Source: Tetrahymena elliotti 4EA (Eukaryota > Ciliophora > Oligohymenophorea > Hymenostomatida > Tetrahymenidae). Taken from it: a stretch of 64,000 bases of DNA. Positions 63,659 to 64,000 of the stretch are shown in pieces. The notes beneath the pieces were generated by a model that saw nothing but the letters and a program-made list of their open reading frames with translations, made no database searches and was not told the origin of the DNA. A program made the translations under genes and the position numbers. Position 1 is the stretch's first letter; each line of letters opens with the position of its first letter. The stretch covers positions 578,095-642,094 of the forward strand of contig JH720343.1 in the NCBI GenBank assembly GCA_000231825.2, read 5' to 3'.

Positions 63659-64000
63659 ATTGAAAAACTTTAATTCAATATTAAATTAATAATTGAAAAA
63701 AAAATCTATATTAATAGGTCTTTTACAATTCTAGTAATTATTTTATATTATCAAATATTGTAAATTTAATATTCTTTTAAAGTAAAAAGATTCACTTCTT
63801 AATCAAATTATAATTCTTTTAATTTAAATTAAAAATTGATTTTATCTTTTCATATTTTTTAGTGGTTTTTAGTTTAAATTTTAAAATCATAAAAATAAAA
63901 AATACCACATTTATCATTAAATTAATTTATTTTTTCAATAATTTCATTTTTCTATCTAATAATAAATAAAAATAATAAAGGTTTTTTTTTCAATAATTTC
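63659..64000. other. Trailing noncoding sequence
   Basis: A/T-rich sequence downstream of the CFAP97-like gene. Nothing was recognised before the window ends. Confidence 0.6.

Noticed and set aside
1..64000. Massive pseudogenisation, judged by TAA and TAG in nearly all frames
   Set aside because: Known proteins (eIF3b, Sec63, copine, WD40) read through TAA and TAG at Gln positions and end at TGA. This is the ciliate nuclear code, not decay.
1..64000. CRISPR arrays, insertion sequences, bacterial promoters and ribosome-binding sites
   Set aside because: None was seen, and none is expected in a ciliate nuclear genome. The short two-copy repeats lack spacer structure.

Overview
The window looks like macronuclear DNA of a ciliate, most likely Tetrahymena or a close relative. 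It is extremely AT-rich. Every recognisable gene is full of in-frame TAA and TAG codons that must read as glutamine, and every confident gene ends in TGA. Introns are mostly 30-180 bp, start with GT and end with AG. Many proteins carry Gln/Asn-rich tails. Nothing prokaryotic was seen: no operons, ribosome-binding sites, CRISPR or IS elements. Standard-code reading frames are meaningless here, so all coordinates come from reading with TGA as the only stop and splicing by eye. Coordinates of single-exon genes are firm; internal splice sites of multi-exon genes are inferences.

Layout, left to right. 1-6.4 kb: a kinase with an N-terminal doublecortin/ubiquitin-like region, then a coiled-coil protein with a DUF4795-like end. 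7.1-10.2 kb (minus): a bZIP transcription factor. 10.2-13.4 kb: mostly noncoding, with a 100-N assembly gap and one weak small-gene candidate. 13.4-23.2 kb (plus): a small protein with an acylation-type start (MGCC), a long Gln/Glu coiled-coil protein, an intronless 711-residue protein and a CCDC61-like candidate. 23.9-25.3 kb (minus): a membrane-anchored WD40 protein resembling TBL2. 26.2-29.9 kb: an intronless 1243-residue protein. 30.2-30.8 kb (minus): a DUF4604/KIAA1143-like protein. 31.5-33.7 kb (minus): a second bZIP-like protein, paralogous to the first. 34.8-40.6 kb (minus): a 1883-residue leucine-rich-repeat protein. 41.2-44.6 kb (plus): two frames that may be one gene split by a 37-bp tandem duplication. 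45.0-47.5 kb (minus): Sec63. 48.4-52.2 kb (plus): a copine whose reading continues into a RING finger. 52.9-56.1 kb (minus): eIF3b. 56.8-58.3 kb (minus): a WD40 protein. 59.6-61.6 kb (plus): an SLC37-type transporter with a very long Gln/Asn loop. 62.1-63.7 kb (plus): a CFAP97/Hemingway-like ciliary protein.

The genes do not form one pathway. Housekeeping functions (eIF3b, Sec63, a sugar-phosphate type transporter) alternate with candidate cilium or cytoskeleton genes (doublecortin-type kinase, DUF4795-like, CCDC61-like, CFAP97-like, coiled coils) and regulators (two bZIPs, copine-RING).

The most interesting items are the apparent C2-C2-copine-RING fusion, the bZIP pair that shares a C-terminal domain and three intron positions while one copy has lost the invariant Asn of its basic region, and the 37-bp duplication at exactly the point where two compatible frames break.
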